Below, one piece after another: positions 32,214-40,744 of a DNA stretch of 40,824 nucleotides (positions are counted from its first letter, which is position 1; every line of letters starts with the position of its first letter). The translations under genes and the position numbers were made by a program. Under the pieces are notes generated by a model, which saw only the letters and a list, made by a program, of their open reading frames with translations, was not told the DNA's origin and made no database searches. This DNA is from Bacteriovoracaceae bacterium (GTDB lineage: Bacteria > Bdellovibrionota > UBA1018), in the NCBI GenBank assembly GCA_947447665.1, contig CANFJX010000016.1, positions 1 through 40,824 on the forward strand. The letters are read 5' to 3'.

Positions 32214-32974
32214 ACACAAAAGCGATTTTAGAAGTAAAAGATCTTCATGCATGGTTTGGAAACACTGAGGCTGTCAAGGGCGTAAGCCTTTCAGCAGCCT
32301 ACAACGCCGTCACTGCGATTATTGGCCCATCAGGATGCGGGAAATCGACCTTCATTCGATGTCTCAACCGGCTCCACGAAGAATTACCGGGAGCCTACGC
32401 TACGGGTCATGTTTTGATTGAAAATATCGATATTTACGACAAAAAAGTCGATCCAGTATCCATACGCAGAAAGGTCGGAATGGTTTTTCAGAAACCCAAT
32501 CCGTTCCCCTCCCTATCGATTTTCGACAACGTTGTAGCGGGCCTCAAACTAGCAGGGGTGAAGCGTCAAAGTACTCTCAAAGAAATTGCGGAGCAAAGCC
32601 TGCTCTCCGCAGCCCTCTGGAGTGAAGTCAAAGACAAGTTACATGCTCCGGGAACAAGTCTCTCTGGAGGCCAACAGCAGAGACTCTGTATCGCTCGCGC
32701 TCTCGCTGTTGAGCCAACGGTTCTCCTCATGGACGAGCCTACCAGTGCCTTAGATCCAATCTCTACCGCCAAGATTGAAGAGCTGATGACTGAACTGCGG
32801 AAAAAAGTGACGATTGTCATCGTGACTCACAACATGCAACAGGCAGCCCGCATCTCAGATCAAACGGCTTTCTTTCTTTCCGGGGAACTGATAGAATTTG
32901 GCGAGACCTCTCAGGTCTTCACCGCTCCACAGAAGGAGCAAACTGAAAGATATATTACCGGAAGGTTTGGATGA
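32210..32974 (+). CDS. pstB: Phosphate ABC transporter ATPase PstB
   Basis: The ATPase that powers phosphate import on the cytoplasmic face. The 254-residue protein has Walker [10 protein letters not shown] (residues 39-47), the Q-loop VFQKPNPFP, the signature LSGGQQQR, Walker [13 protein letters not shown] and the switch His in IVTHNMQQA, all with PstB-type wording. It has 4-bp overlaps with pstA and phoU. Confidence 0.98.
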   Translation: MNTKAILEVKDLHAWFGNTEAVKGVSLSAAYNAVTAIIGPSGCGKSTFIRCLNRLHEELPGAYATGHVLIENIDIYDKKVDPVSIRRKVGMVFQKPNPFPSLSIFDNVVAGLKLAGVKRQSTLKEIAEQSLLSAALWSEVKDKLHAPGTSLSGGQQQRLCIARALAVEPTVLLMDEPTSALDPISTAKIEELMTELRKKVTIVIVTHNMQQAARISDQTAFFLSGELIEFGETSQVFTAPQKEQTERYITGRFG

Positions 32975-33660
32975 TGGAACGTCATTTTGATGCGTCGCTT
33001 CGTGAACTAAAAGAACAGCTCGTCACCATGGCAGGACTCGTTGAAAAGGCCATCGAAGAGGCGACGCAGGGTTTAAAAACTACGAAGAGTGAGCGGTTTC
33101 AAAATGTTTACGAACTCGAAAGAAAAATCAACCAGTGCCACATTAGCGTCGATAGTGCATGCCTCAAACTATTGGCTCTCCAGCAGCCGCTCGCAACCGA
33201 TCTAAGACTCATTTTCGCGATTATAAAAATCAACACGGATCTAGAACGAATGGGTGACCAAGCGGTCAACATTGCAAGAAACGCCCAAGAATACATTAAG
33301 AGCCCCCCGCTCAAACCGCTCATTGACCTCCCGATCATGTTCCAGGAAGTCCGCGAAATGGTTGGAATCACCCTCGATGCCTTCGTCAAAAATAATGAAT
33401 CTCTGGCACGGGAAGTTTTGAAACGAGATGACCGGGTTGATGCCCTCAAGAATAAAATTTTCAAAGACGTCTTGGAACTCCTCAAAACCAGTTCAGAGCA
33501 AGTCGAACAGGGACTCACGCTCATTTTGATTGCGAGAAACCTAGAGCGCATCGGGGATCATGCGACTAATATCGCTGAAGATGTGATTTTTGCGCTCACA
33601 GGTGAGGACGTCCGCCATTCGACCCAAGTAGCAACGATGAAGACCGCTCTCAATGAGTAG
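32971..33660 (+). CDS. phoU: Phosphate signalling regulator PhoU
   Basis: PhoU links the Pst transporter to the PhoR kinase and keeps the Pho regulon off when phosphate is plentiful. The 229-residue all-helical protein has the two repeated three-helix bundles with metal-binding motifs ([14 protein letters not shown] and [14 protein letters not shown]). The start overlaps pstB by 4 bp, and ATG ATG gives two possible starts one codon apart. Confidence 0.96.
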   Translation: MMERHFDASLRELKEQLVTMAGLVEKAIEEATQGLKTTKSERFQNVYELERKINQCHISVDSACLKLLALQQPLATDLRLIFAIIKINTDLERMGDQAVNIARNAQEYIKSPPLKPLIDLPIMFQEVREMVGITLDAFVKNNESLAREVLKRDDRVDALKNKIFKDVLELLKTSSEQVEQGLTLILIARNLERIGDHATNIAEDVIFALTGEDVRHSTQVATMKTALNE

Positions 33661-33678
33661 ACTGACTGGGAGTCTTTC

Positions 33679-34365
33679 ATGACTAAAAAGTCAAAAATCC
33701 TAGTGATCGAGGACGAAAAAGACGTCAAAGATCTGATTTCTTTGCACCTAAAAAGAGAAGGTCATGAAGTCATTGCTGTCGAAAATGGAGAGGAAGGGCT
33801 CACTCTCCTTCAGGGTCCAAGTCCGTTTGACTTGGTTGTTTTGGATTGGATGTTGCCAGGTGTATCTGGGTTGGATATCTGCAAAAAAATGAATGGAGCA
33901 GTCCCTATTCTCATGGTCACCGCGCGAGCTGACGCCTCTGACATTATTCTTGGGCTCGAAATGGGTGCAGACGATTTTGTCACGAAGCCCTTTGAAATTC
34001 CCGTTCTTTTAGCTCGAGTGCGCGCAATTCTTCGAAGATCCCAGACCGCCCAAAACACACAGGAAGAAAACGGAGTTCTTCAAGTAGATCAGCTAAAGAT
34101 CGATTTAGGGGCCCACCAGGTATTCTGCGCTGGTGAAGAAGTGATTCTCACGCCTTCTGAGTTTAAACTCCTCACTGCCCTCATCAGAAATCAGGGCAGA
34201 GTACTATCACGAGAAAAATTAATTGAACTTGTACAGGGACAAGGCGTTGCCGTCGTTGACCGTTCGATTGACACTCATGTTTTTGGCCTCAGAAAAAAAT
34301 TGGGCTCCTGCTCTACAACTATTGAAACCATTCGCGGCGTAGGCTACCGCGTAATTCCATCCTGA
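33679..34365 (+). CDS. phoB: Phosphate regulon response regulator PhoB
   Basis: An OmpR/PhoB-type transcription factor. The 228-residue protein has a receiver domain with acidic residues (IEDEKD), phospho-acceptor Asp56 (VVLDWMLPG), the Thr in MVTARAD and the Lys in FVTKPFEIP. A C-terminal winged helix follows (LTPSEFKLLTALIRNQGRVL, and RSIDTHVFGLRKKL). It lies 18 bp after phoU and 3 bp before phoR. It would bind the 11-bp repeats in front of pstS. Confidence 0.94.
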   Translation: MTKKSKILVIEDEKDVKDLISLHLKREGHEVIAVENGEEGLTLLQGPSPFDLVVLDWMLPGVSGLDICKKMNGAVPILMVTARADASDIILGLEMGADDFVTKPFEIPVLLARVRAILRRSQTAQNTQEENGVLQVDQLKIDLGAHQVFCAGEEVILTPSEFKLLTALIRNQGRVLSREKLIELVQGQGVAVVDRSIDTHVFGLRKKLGSCSTTIETIRGVGYRVIPS

Positions 34366-34368
34366 TTT

Positions 34369-35871
34369 ATGAAACTCAAACTTAACACCATCCGATTCCC
34401 CTGGAAGATTTTTTCACGAGTCATCGTACTTCAAGCCATCGCGGTTTTGCTCTCATTTCTGATGGCTGGGCTCACTGCTCGGCATTTTTTCAACTCCTAC
34501 TTTTTAGCACACTTTCAGGACTGTGGTGCCGATTGCATTGCCGACTTTCACAGGACTCTCGCCCAATTCGACGCTGGACTCATCATCGGTCTCGGATTTG
34601 TCGGCCTTGCTCTCGCAATTTTTGGATGGATTTTCGCACAAAAACTAGTTTTGCCCATTGGTCGATTATTGATCAAGGCCCGAAGCGTGCTCAATCCTCA
34701 AACCGTTCTCACCCCCGACAGTGACCGACTTCAACTCGAAGCGATTGATCAGGAACCCGACTCTGCCTGGTCGGATCTCGAGTCCTCGATTGAGGAAATC
34801 CGTCGCGATTTAGAAAAAAAGATTGAAAGCCTGAGAAATGAAAGAGAAGAGCAGGCCACGCTGATGAGTGCTATCTCAGATGCAATTCTTGCAGTCGACC
34901 TCGAGGGTGCACCGCTTTTCTATAACAGCCGCACAGAGCTCCTCTTCGGGGACAAGGCTCTCGCAACTCAGCCCAGACTTTGGGAAATCATCAGAAACCC
35001 CGAGATTCTAGAGGCTTTTCAGCAGGCTCTAAAGAAAAGCAAATCGACTGAAGTCAAAGCCATTCCTTTCGATCTCCCGAGTGGCAAGAGATTTTTTTCT
35101 GTCGCTGTAGCTCCCCTCCGAGATGGACGAGACACGATCTACGGAGCCGTCGGAATTTTCCATGACGTCACGGACCTAAAACTGGCCGAGCAAATCCGGA
35201 TTGATTTTGTCGCAAACGTATCCCACGAACTCCGCACTCCGCTCACTGCGATCAAGGGATATGCGGATACGATCAAATTAGACATTCAGGAGGGCAAAGC
35301 CCCGGCTCCTGAATTCATTGAAGTCATCAACCGAAATGCAGATCGATTGATGAATTTGATTCAAGATCTCTTAGATTTGTCCTCAATCGAATCCACTGAC
35401 TCCCTTCTTAAATCCGACACTGCTACCCAGGATCTGACGGACCGAGTTGTCCGACAGATGACTGGCACTTTTGAACGTAAAAACCAAATCATAGAAACCC
35501 GCGCCCACGCTAAGACTGTTTTTGCGGACTCAAGACGAGTTGAGCAAATTCTGGTCAATCTCCTCGATAATGCTCATAAGTATTCACCCGTCGAGAGCAA
35601 AATCAGCCTCACGTGGGAAACGGAAACTCGCGGAGATGTTCTATTAAAAGTGAGGAATACGGGCCCCGTTATTCCGATCGAGCATCACTCTCGCCTTTTT
35701 GAACGGTTCTATCGTGTAGACAAAGCAAGATCTCGAGAACAAGGCGGCACTGGTCTGGGGCTAGCCATTGTTAAGCATATCATGCAAGCTCATGGGGGCT
35801 CTGCCTGGGTCGAAAGTGCTCTGGGCAAGGGCACCACTTTTATTTGTCGTTTTCCAAAAGACGCGAAATAG
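34369..35871 (+). CDS. phoR: Phosphate regulon sensor histidine kinase PhoR
   Basis: The membrane sensor kinase that phosphorylates PhoB when phosphate is scarce. The 500-residue protein has two membrane helices (about 15-40 and 70-90), a HAMP-like linker, a PAS domain (about 160-270, SDAILAVDLEGAPLFYN), a HisKA domain with His286 in NVSHELRTPLTAIKGY, and an ATPase domain with NLLDNAHKYSP and GGTGLGLAIVKHI. The short extracytoplasmic loop contains two Cys (DCGADC), unusual for PhoR. It is the last gene of the operon. Confidence 0.93.
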   Translation: MKLKLNTIRFPWKIFSRVIVLQAIAVLLSFLMAGLTARHFFNSYFLAHFQDCGADCIADFHRTLAQFDAGLIIGLGFVGLALAIFGWIFAQKLVLPIGRLLIKARSVLNPQTVLTPDSDRLQLEAIDQEPDSAWSDLESSIEEIRRDLEKKIESLRNEREEQATLMSAISDAILAVDLEGAPLFYNSRTELLFGDKALATQPRLWEIIRNPEILEAFQQALKKSKSTEVKAIPFDLPSGKRFFSVAVAPLRDGRDTIYGAVGIFHDVTDLKLAEQIRIDFVANVSHELRTPLTAIKGYADTIKLDIQEGKAPAPEFIEVINRNADRLMNLIQDLLDLSSIESTDSLLKSDTATQDLTDRVVRQMTGTFERKNQIIETRAHAKTVFADSRRVEQILVNLLDNAHKYSPVESKISLTWETETRGDVLLKVRNTGPVIPIEHHSRLFERFYRVDKARSREQGGTGLGLAIVKHIMQAHGGSAWVESALGKGTTFICRFPKDAK

Positions 35872-35891
35872 CGCTCACTCAGTGAGGCGCT
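35870..35891 (+). terminator. Stem-loop at the end of the pst-pho operon
   Basis: AGCGCTCAC and GTGAGGCGCT form a 9-bp stem with one bulged G and loop TCA, starting inside the phoR stop codon. A strong hairpin, but followed by GAAATTAAAT rather than a T-run, so termination is likely but not certain. Confidence 0.5.
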
Positions 35892-36026
35892 GAAATTAAA
35901 TATCCAGCGCTTTATAAAATTTCTGCAGCCTTGAGATAATAATTACTATAGAATAAACAAAGAACACTTCAATTGGCGAGAGATTTAACTCAAAGCGTTA
36001 GACTAGAACGATTGGTGAGGGAAAAA

Positions 36027-37076
36027 ATGATGAATCATAAGCAGAATAAACCAAGCTTAAAGAAAATGATTGCCCCTACCCTGGCACTTTTAGCGCTGCC
36101 AGTGATCTCATTTGCTCTCGAACCGCTCCCTAAAAATCCTCCCATTCCGACTGATAATCCGATGTCGGCAGCGAAGATCGAGTTAGGAAAAGAGCTCTAC
36201 TTTGATCCAAGACTCTCCAAGACGGGGACGGTTTCCTGTAACTCATGCCATAACGTTATGTTGGGCGGAGACGATAATCGATCGGCTTCGATGGGTCACG
36301 AGGGTAAGCTCGGGGGGCGATCAGCGCCGACGGTCTGGAATTCTGCTTTTCACTCGGTTCAATTTTGGGACGGTAGAGCCGCCTCGCTTGAGGAGCAAGC
36401 CAAGGGGCCCATTGCTAATGCTATTGAAATGGGGATGGACAGCCATGAGCTCGCCGTCAAACGACTCATGTCGATTCCAGGCTATCAAAAGCAATTTAAG
36501 GCCGTGTACGGCGGCGACAAGATCACGATCGACCAGGTCGCAAAAGCCATCGCAGCTTACGAGCGAACTCTCCTTACCCCTAATAGCCCCTTTGATCGAG
36601 CTATGAGGGGAGACAAGAAGGCCATGAACACCTCCGCACAGCGCGGAATGCAACTGGTTCAAACCATTGGATGCACGACCTGCCACATGGGCCCTCTTTT
36701 TGCCGGTCCTGCGCTTCCGCAAGGGCAGGGGTTTTATCAAAAGTTTCCACTCATTGCTGGCTCACAGTATGAGGCCCAGTATGATCTGACCAAGGACCTG
36801 GGCCGGTTCAACGTTACTCAAAAGTCTGAGGACAAGAATCTCTGGAGAGTCCCTACATGGAGAAACGTGGCTCTCACGGCACCCTACTTCCATAACGGGA
36901 AGGTCAAGACCTTAGACGAAGCGGTACGAGTTATGGCCAAAACCCAGCTCAACAAAACTCTCACCGATACGGAGGTCTCTGATATTGTCGAGTTTTTGAA
37001 CAGCCTGACAGGCGAGTTTCCTAAGCAATCTATGCCGCGATTGCCCGAAACCAAAAATCACTCGGTCATTGAGTAA
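36027..37076 (+). CDS. Di-haem cytochrome c peroxidase (CcpA/MauG family)
   Basis: A periplasmic enzyme that reduces hydrogen peroxide with electrons from cytochrome c. The 349-residue protein has a signal peptide (IAPTLALLALPVISFA-LEP) and two c-type haem sites, CNSCH (Cys71, Cys74, His75) and CTTCH (Cys216, Cys219, His220). VQFWDGRAASLEEQAKGPI, NPIEMG-like NAIEMGMD and WRVPTWRNVALTAPYFHNG are typical of bacterial CCPs. The ATG at 36027 follows GAGGG; the longer frame begins with TTG and lacks a site. It could defend against peroxide or serve as an anaerobic electron sink. Its promoter region is AT-rich. Confidence 0.94.
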   Translation: MMNHKQNKPSLKKMIAPTLALLALPVISFALEPLPKNPPIPTDNPMSAAKIELGKELYFDPRLSKTGTVSCNSCHNVMLGGDDNRSASMGHEGKLGGRSAPTVWNSAFHSVQFWDGRAASLEEQAKGPIANAIEMGMDSHELAVKRLMSIPGYQKQFKAVYGGDKITIDQVAKAIAAYERTLLTPNSPFDRAMRGDKKAMNTSAQRGMQLVQTIGCTTCHMGPLFAGPALPQGQGFYQKFPLIAGSQYEAQYDLTKDLGRFNVTQKSEDKNLWRVPTWRNVALTAPYFHNGKVKTLDEAVRVMAKTQLNKTLTDTEVSDIVEFLNSLTGEFPKQSMPRLPETKNHSVIE

Positions 37077-37092
37077 GTAGGGATTGCTCAAA

Positions 37093-37800
37093 ATGACAGC
37101 TCTTCTAGAGGTCACCCAATTAGTTAAAAAGTATCCGAGCATCCTCGCTGTGAATGGAGTGAGCTTTAGCCTTAAGGCGGGAACTTGTTTCGGTCTTTTG
37201 GGTCCGAATGGGGCTGGAAAAACGACGACGCTCGAAATGATCGAAGGAATTACTCGCCCCACCTCGGGTGAAATTCGCTTTAAGGGCAAACCTATTGACT
37301 CTGAGTTTCGAGAAAAAATTGGGATTCAGTTTCAATCCACCTCACTTCCTGATTTTTTAACAGTGAGGGAAGTCCTCGTGCTTTTTCGAAGTTTTTATCG
37401 AGAAAACGCCCCTCTCGAGGAGCTTATTGAACTCTGTTCCCTCGGCGACTACCTGGATCGAGATACCAAGAAAATATCAGGTGGCCAGCGCCAGCGACTT
37501 CTCCTCGCCTTGGCGCTCGTCAATCATCCAGATCTCGTCTTTCTCGACGAACCCACCACAGGTTTGGATCCGCAAGCGCGCAGAAACTTCTGGGACCTGG
37601 TTAAAAGGATTCGAGCAAGCGGAAAGACAATCTTTATGTCCACCCACTACATGGAAGAGGCTGAACAACTCTGTGACGAGATTGCCATCATGGACCATGG
37701 TAAAATCATCGCCCAGGGTGAACCCCGCTCCCTCCTCGGTCACCACGCAACACTCGAAGAACTCTACCTGGATATGGTCGGCAAGGAGCTGCAACCATGA
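37093..37800 (+). CDS. ABC exporter ATPase (ABC-2 type)
   Basis: The ATP-binding subunit of a two-gene ABC-2 exporter. The 235-residue protein has Walker A GPNGAGKTT (residues 37-45), Q-loop IQFQST, signature SGGQRQRL, Walker B VFLDEPTTGLDP and switch MSTHYMEEAEQLCDE, closest in style to drug/antibiotic and lipid exporters (DrrA/NatA group). I use the ATG at 37093; a TTG three codons upstream is also in frame. It starts 16 bp after the peroxidase stop and overlaps the permease gene by 4 bp. The substrate is unknown. Confidence 0.93.
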   Translation: MTALLEVTQLVKKYPSILAVNGVSFSLKAGTCFGLLGPNGAGKTTTLEMIEGITRPTSGEIRFKGKPIDSEFREKIGIQFQSTSLPDFLTVREVLVLFRSFYRENAPLEELIELCSLGDYLDRDTKKISGGQRQRLLLALALVNHPDLVFLDEPTTGLDPQARRNFWDLVKRIRASGKTIFMSTHYMEEAEQLCDEIAIMDHGKIIAQGEPRSLLGHHATLEELYLDMVGKELQP

Positions 37801-38807
37801 AACGATTTTGGGCAGTTTTCGTCGCAAGAAACAAGGAGTTCTATCGGGACCGAGGGGCTTTTGGATGGAGCTTATTTTTTCCCATCATCGTCGTCTTCGG
37901 TTTCGCCTTTGCCTTTTCCGGTGGCAACCAAAACCTTTATAAGGTGGGGGTTTTCGAGGAAACAAAATCCCACCCACCCGCCGAGTTTACGCAGACTCAA
38001 TTCATTGACTTTGTGTCCTACCCAGATCTCAAAGCCGCTCTCGAGCGCCTCCGCCATCAACAGCTCGACATGGTCGTCTCGATGGGTACCAAAAATCAGT
38101 ATTGGATTAATGACTCCTCCCCAAAAGGGTATCTCTTAGAGCGAGTACTAAAAGGGAGCTCTCCCACGGTCACGTCTCCTTTTGAGAAGCAATCCGTGAC
38201 GGGTCGAGAGATTCGGTACGTGGATTGGCTGATCTCTGGGATGCTCGGGCTCAACATGATGTTCAGCGCCCTTTTTGGAGTCGGCTACACCATTGTTCGC
38301 TACCGCCAAAACAAGGTTTTAAGGCGACTCAAGGCTACTCCCATCTCGGCTTTTGAGTTTCTCTCCGCCCAAATCGCCTCCCGTTTGCTATTAATCCTCT
38401 GCGTCTCCACAACGATTTATTTTGGATGCAATTTCTTTCTGCACTTCCAAATGCTAGGCTCGTATTTCGACCTCTTCATCGTACTCCTTTTGGGCGCGGC
38501 CTGTCTCATATCGCTCGGATTACTCGTGGCCGCGCGAGTCTCAAGCGAAGAGTTCGCGGGTGGTTTGGTCAATTTCATTTCATGGCCAATGATGTTTCTA
38601 TCGGGCACTTGGTTTTCCCTCGAGGGGGCAAACCCTTGGCTCAGAAAATTTGCGCTGATTTTCCCACTCACTCATGTCATTGACTCCAGCCGAGCTATCA
38701 TGAACGAGGGTGCCCAACTATCGCAAATCGGCAACCATCTCCTTCCACTCATCGGGATGACCCTAGTATTTTTGTCCCTGAGCGCGTACTTCTTTAGGTG
38801 GGAATAG
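37797..38807 (+). CDS. ABC-2 type exporter permease
   Basis: The 336-residue membrane partner of the preceding ATPase. One hydrophobic helix near the N-terminus (GWSLFFPIIVVFGFAFAFSG) is followed by an extracytoplasmic domain of about 100 residues, then five hydrophobic segments. The ABC-2 signature region RRLKATPISAFEFLSAQIASR and the late P-x-x-H segment FPLTHVIDSSRAI are present. ATGA overlap with the ATPase indicates coupled translation. Drugs, lipids or a polysaccharide are possible cargo. Confidence 0.9.
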   Translation: MKRFWAVFVARNKEFYRDRGAFGWSLFFPIIVVFGFAFAFSGGNQNLYKVGVFEETKSHPPAEFTQTQFIDFVSYPDLKAALERLRHQQLDMVVSMGTKNQYWINDSSPKGYLLERVLKGSSPTVTSPFEKQSVTGREIRYVDWLISGMLGLNMMFSALFGVGYTIVRYRQNKVLRRLKATPISAFEFLSAQIASRLLLILCVSTTIYFGCNFFLHFQMLGSYFDLFIVLLLGAACLISLGLLVAARVSSEEFAGGLVNFISWPMMFLSGTWFSLEGANPWLRKFALIFPLTHVIDSSRAIMNEGAQLSQIGNHLLPLIGMTLVFLSLSAYFFRWE

Positions 38808-38814
38808 ATACCCT

Positions 38815-39057
38815 ATGAAAAATAAAATAAAGGTGATCGACAGCCTCTGGACCTTCGGTGTAGCGATTGCATTTGCCGGCCCGTTCGCCCTCCCCCTCCT
38901 CTGGAGAAACCCTCGGTTTTCAAACCGAACGAAGATCATCGGAAGTCTAGTGATCCTTGCAGTCACGGGAGTATTGATTTGGTTCACTGAAGTGGTCTTC
39001 AAAGACACTTATCAAAAGTTACAGGAATTCAGGTCTGTAGTAGCCCCGAACCCATGA
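38815..39057 (+). CDS. Small membrane protein downstream of the ABC exporter
   Basis: The 80-residue protein has two hydrophobic segments (FGVAIAFAGPFALPLLW and IIGSLVILAVTGVLIWF) separated by a basic RNPRFSNRTK loop, the look of a small two-helix inner-membrane protein. It starts 7 bp after the permease stop, so it is in the same transcript and may belong to the exporter. The C-terminal codons and stop lie in a 24-bp sequence that recurs at 39748. I recognise no family with certainty. Confidence 0.65.
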   Translation: MKNKIKVIDSLWTFGVAIAFAGPFALPLLWRNPRFSNRTKIIGSLVILAVTGVLIWFTEVVFKDTYQKLQEFRSVVAPNP

Positions 39058-39065
39058 TTCCTTCT
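39042..39065 (+). repeat. 24-bp direct repeat, left copy
   Basis: It covers the last five codons and stop of the small membrane protein (AGCCCCGAACCCATGATTCC and four more bases). It matches 39748-39771 at 22 of 24 positions in the same orientation. The two copies bracket the DUF4160/CopG-like gene pair. Confidence 0.7.
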
Positions 39066-39161
39066 CAATGGTAATCGACAATCGCCACCTCAGCAGCACG
39101 AGCTAACCGATGCCCAGTTTGTTCGTGCAATCGACAGCGCGTTTGCGACCGCAAGCCATAG

Positions 39162-39437
39162 CTAGCCAGCTTTGAGCTGTCTAATTTCCTTTTCGATCGC
39201 ATCAAGCCTTCCTAGTACTGACTGTCCATCGGCAAGATGGTGCTCTCTTAAGAAAAGATTGATATAGGTCTGATAAGGCAGCCCCTTTTCTTTGGCTCTT
39301 TTTCTGATTTCATTCAATACGTCCAAATCAATAAACATCGTTACCCTAAATTTTGTTTCCTTGGGGGAAAAGGCGTCTTTATCTAAAAGATCTACCTCGC
39401 CGTAACTGTTATTTTTGTTGGTTTTTTTTGATTTCAT
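39162..39437 (-). CDS. CopG/BrnA-like ribbon-helix-helix protein, possible antitoxin
   Basis: The 91-residue protein has a CopG/BrnA-like core: a strand (KFRVTMFIDLDVLNEI), a helix with KEKGLPYQTYINLFLREH, then a C-terminal charged helix (DAIEKEIRQLKAG). Such proteins are usually antitoxins or autorepressors that bind DNA as dimers. The ATG at 39437 has GGAGGAG upstream. It overlaps the preceding DUF4160 gene by 29 bp, so the two are co-translated. No BrnT- or RelE-type toxin is visible, so the toxin-antitoxin assignment is uncertain. Confidence 0.7.
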   Translation of the reverse strand: MKSKKTNKNNSYGEVDLLDKDAFSPKETKFRVTMFIDLDVLNEIRKRAKEKGLPYQTYINLFLREHHLADGQSVLGRLDAIEKEIRQLKAG

Positions 39438-39615
39438 ACCACTCCTCCATCAATAAATCGGCTTGTTCAGCGATGAACTCCAGAATTTTTCGCATATCGT
39501 TTCGGGAAAAACCTTTATGACTAATCACATTTTGATTCTGGATTTCTACCTTTGCTTTTGCATCACCGCGCCACACATGAACATGTGGAGGATCGTGGTC
39601 GTCTGAGTTAATCAT
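39409..39615 (-). CDS. DUF4160-family small protein with an irregular start
   Basis: The 68-residue frame carries the DUF4160 hallmark DDHDPPHVHVWRGDAKAKVEI. Family members usually have about a dozen residues before this motif. Here codons 39651-39616 would supply them (ATA, then GTVVTFRNVKV) in the same frame, but the expected first codon is ATA rather than ATG, and an in-frame stop lies two codons earlier. Translation may begin at ATA, or at the internal ATG 39615 to give a shortened protein. DUF4160 proteins often accompany small DNA-binding proteins and are suspected toxin-antitoxin partners; the function is unproven. Confidence 0.65.
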   Translation of the reverse strand: MINSDDHDPPHVHVWRGDAKAKVEIQNQNVISHKGFSRNDMRKILEFIAEQADLLMEEWYEIKKNQQK

Positions 39616-39747
39616 GACTTTAACATTTCGAAAAGTGACGACCGTGCCTATGCATCAAATATACATTAAAAAATACTCTTGGCAAGCAAAAACTGGCGAG
39701 ATCAACTCTAGCCAAAGAATCCCACTTCCGAACTACTCCCTCCGCTA

Positions 39748-39771
39748 AGCCCCGAATCCATGATTCCTGCT
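39748..39771 (+). repeat. 24-bp direct repeat, right copy
   Basis: It matches 39042-39065 at 22 of 24 positions. It lies in the intergenic space and ends one base before the stop of the following leftward gene. Together the copies enclose about 680 bp that hold the DUF4160/CopG pair. Confidence 0.7.
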
Positions 39772-39772
39772 G

Positions 39773-40663
39773 CTATCTCCACGACTCCACCCCTACGAGC
39801 GGCTCAATCCATCGAAAATAATCCGCCGGAATCTGCCAGCTCATTTCCCGATCTGGGAGATGAGTCAGTTGTAGACGAAAATCCACTTCATAATTTGGAT
39901 AGGCGACCACCAAACCACTCGAGTCCCCAAAGAAGTAGGTGGACGCTGGTGCATGAGTACTGAGAACTAATTCACGGCGGGAAGCAGAACCCACAGGAGA
40001 ATTTTCTTGGGAGTGCTCTACCCAATAGTGGGTTGCACTCGGATTCTCAAGCGGAGATGGACGCGAGAACAAGAGACTACTCAACCAGATTTCACTTCTC
40101 CGGAGGTTAGGTCTAACATTTTGAAGTAATCGTCGAAACAGAATGTACTCGAGGCGCTCCGCCATATAGTGGTCAAAACAAATCTGTGAATTAGCGGTCA
40201 GTCGCAGGGTATAGGATTGTTGATGAGCGATGGAGGTCCAACTCCCATCGACGAACTGAGCCCTCAGGTTGAGGTGAACTTCAAACGGGTAATTCTCTTC
40301 GGTCTCGATAAACGAGTAGAGCAGGGAAACGTCGCCGTCCTTCCTTCTTGAAATATCCATCCAACTAGAGAAAGGGGAAGTCACCGTTTTGGTCACTCTC
40401 TCCCGAGGTCTACCTTGATCACTCTGCTCTTGGATCTCAATTTCTTGCCAAATCGAGTGCTGAAAATTGTATCGGAAACCACCATTGGAACGCGATCGAT
40501 ACTCGAAGATTTCTTGTGGTGCCAAAAAGCGAACTCCGCCTACGATCGGTGGCTGGGTCTCAAAATCGGAGAAGTTCGCCTCAGAAATAGATACGCAGAA
40601 AAAAAAATTTATAAAAATATAAAATAAATTAAAGAATAAGCCAATGCCCAACGGAATTTTCAC
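39773..40663 (-). CDS. Secreted protein of unknown function
   Basis: The 296-residue protein probably starts at GTG 40663, after a G-rich stretch (GGGGGTGGT). The N-terminus is a hydrophobic signal peptide (IGLFFNLFYIFINFFFCVSI) with a probable cut after SEA. The rest is polar with many alternating hydrophobic residues and aromatic motifs (GGFRYNFQHSIW, PADYFRWIEPLVG), suggesting a beta-rich fold. There are few Cys and no catalytic motif is recognised. It lies alone between the repeat-flanked module and the tandem repeat at the window end. Confidence 0.65.
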   Translation of the reverse strand: MKIPLGIGLFFNLFYIFINFFFCVSISEANFSDFETQPPIVGGVRFLAPQEIFEYRSRSNGGFRYNFQHSIWQEIEIQEQSDQGRPRERVTKTVTSPFSSWMDISRRKDGDVSLLYSFIETEENYPFEVHLNLRAQFVDGSWTSIAHQQSYTLRLTANSQICFDHYMAERLEYILFRRLLQNVRPNLRRSEIWLSSLLFSRPSPLENPSATHYWVEHSQENSPVGSASRRELVLSTHAPASTYFFGDSSGLVVAYPNYEVDFRLQLTHLPDREMSWQIPADYFRWIEPLVGVESWR

Positions 40664-40744
40664 TACACCACCCCCAATGATGACCTACCAAATCTCCAGA
40701 GGGGCGTCAAATCTTGGATCGAGCCCCGGGCCGAAGGGTAGTTT

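Noticed and set aside
39162..39615. Classic BrnT/BrnA toxin-antitoxin pair
   Set aside because: The second gene resembles BrnA/CopG, but the first is DUF4160 and lacks the BrnT RelE-like fold signature, so I do not call it BrnTA.
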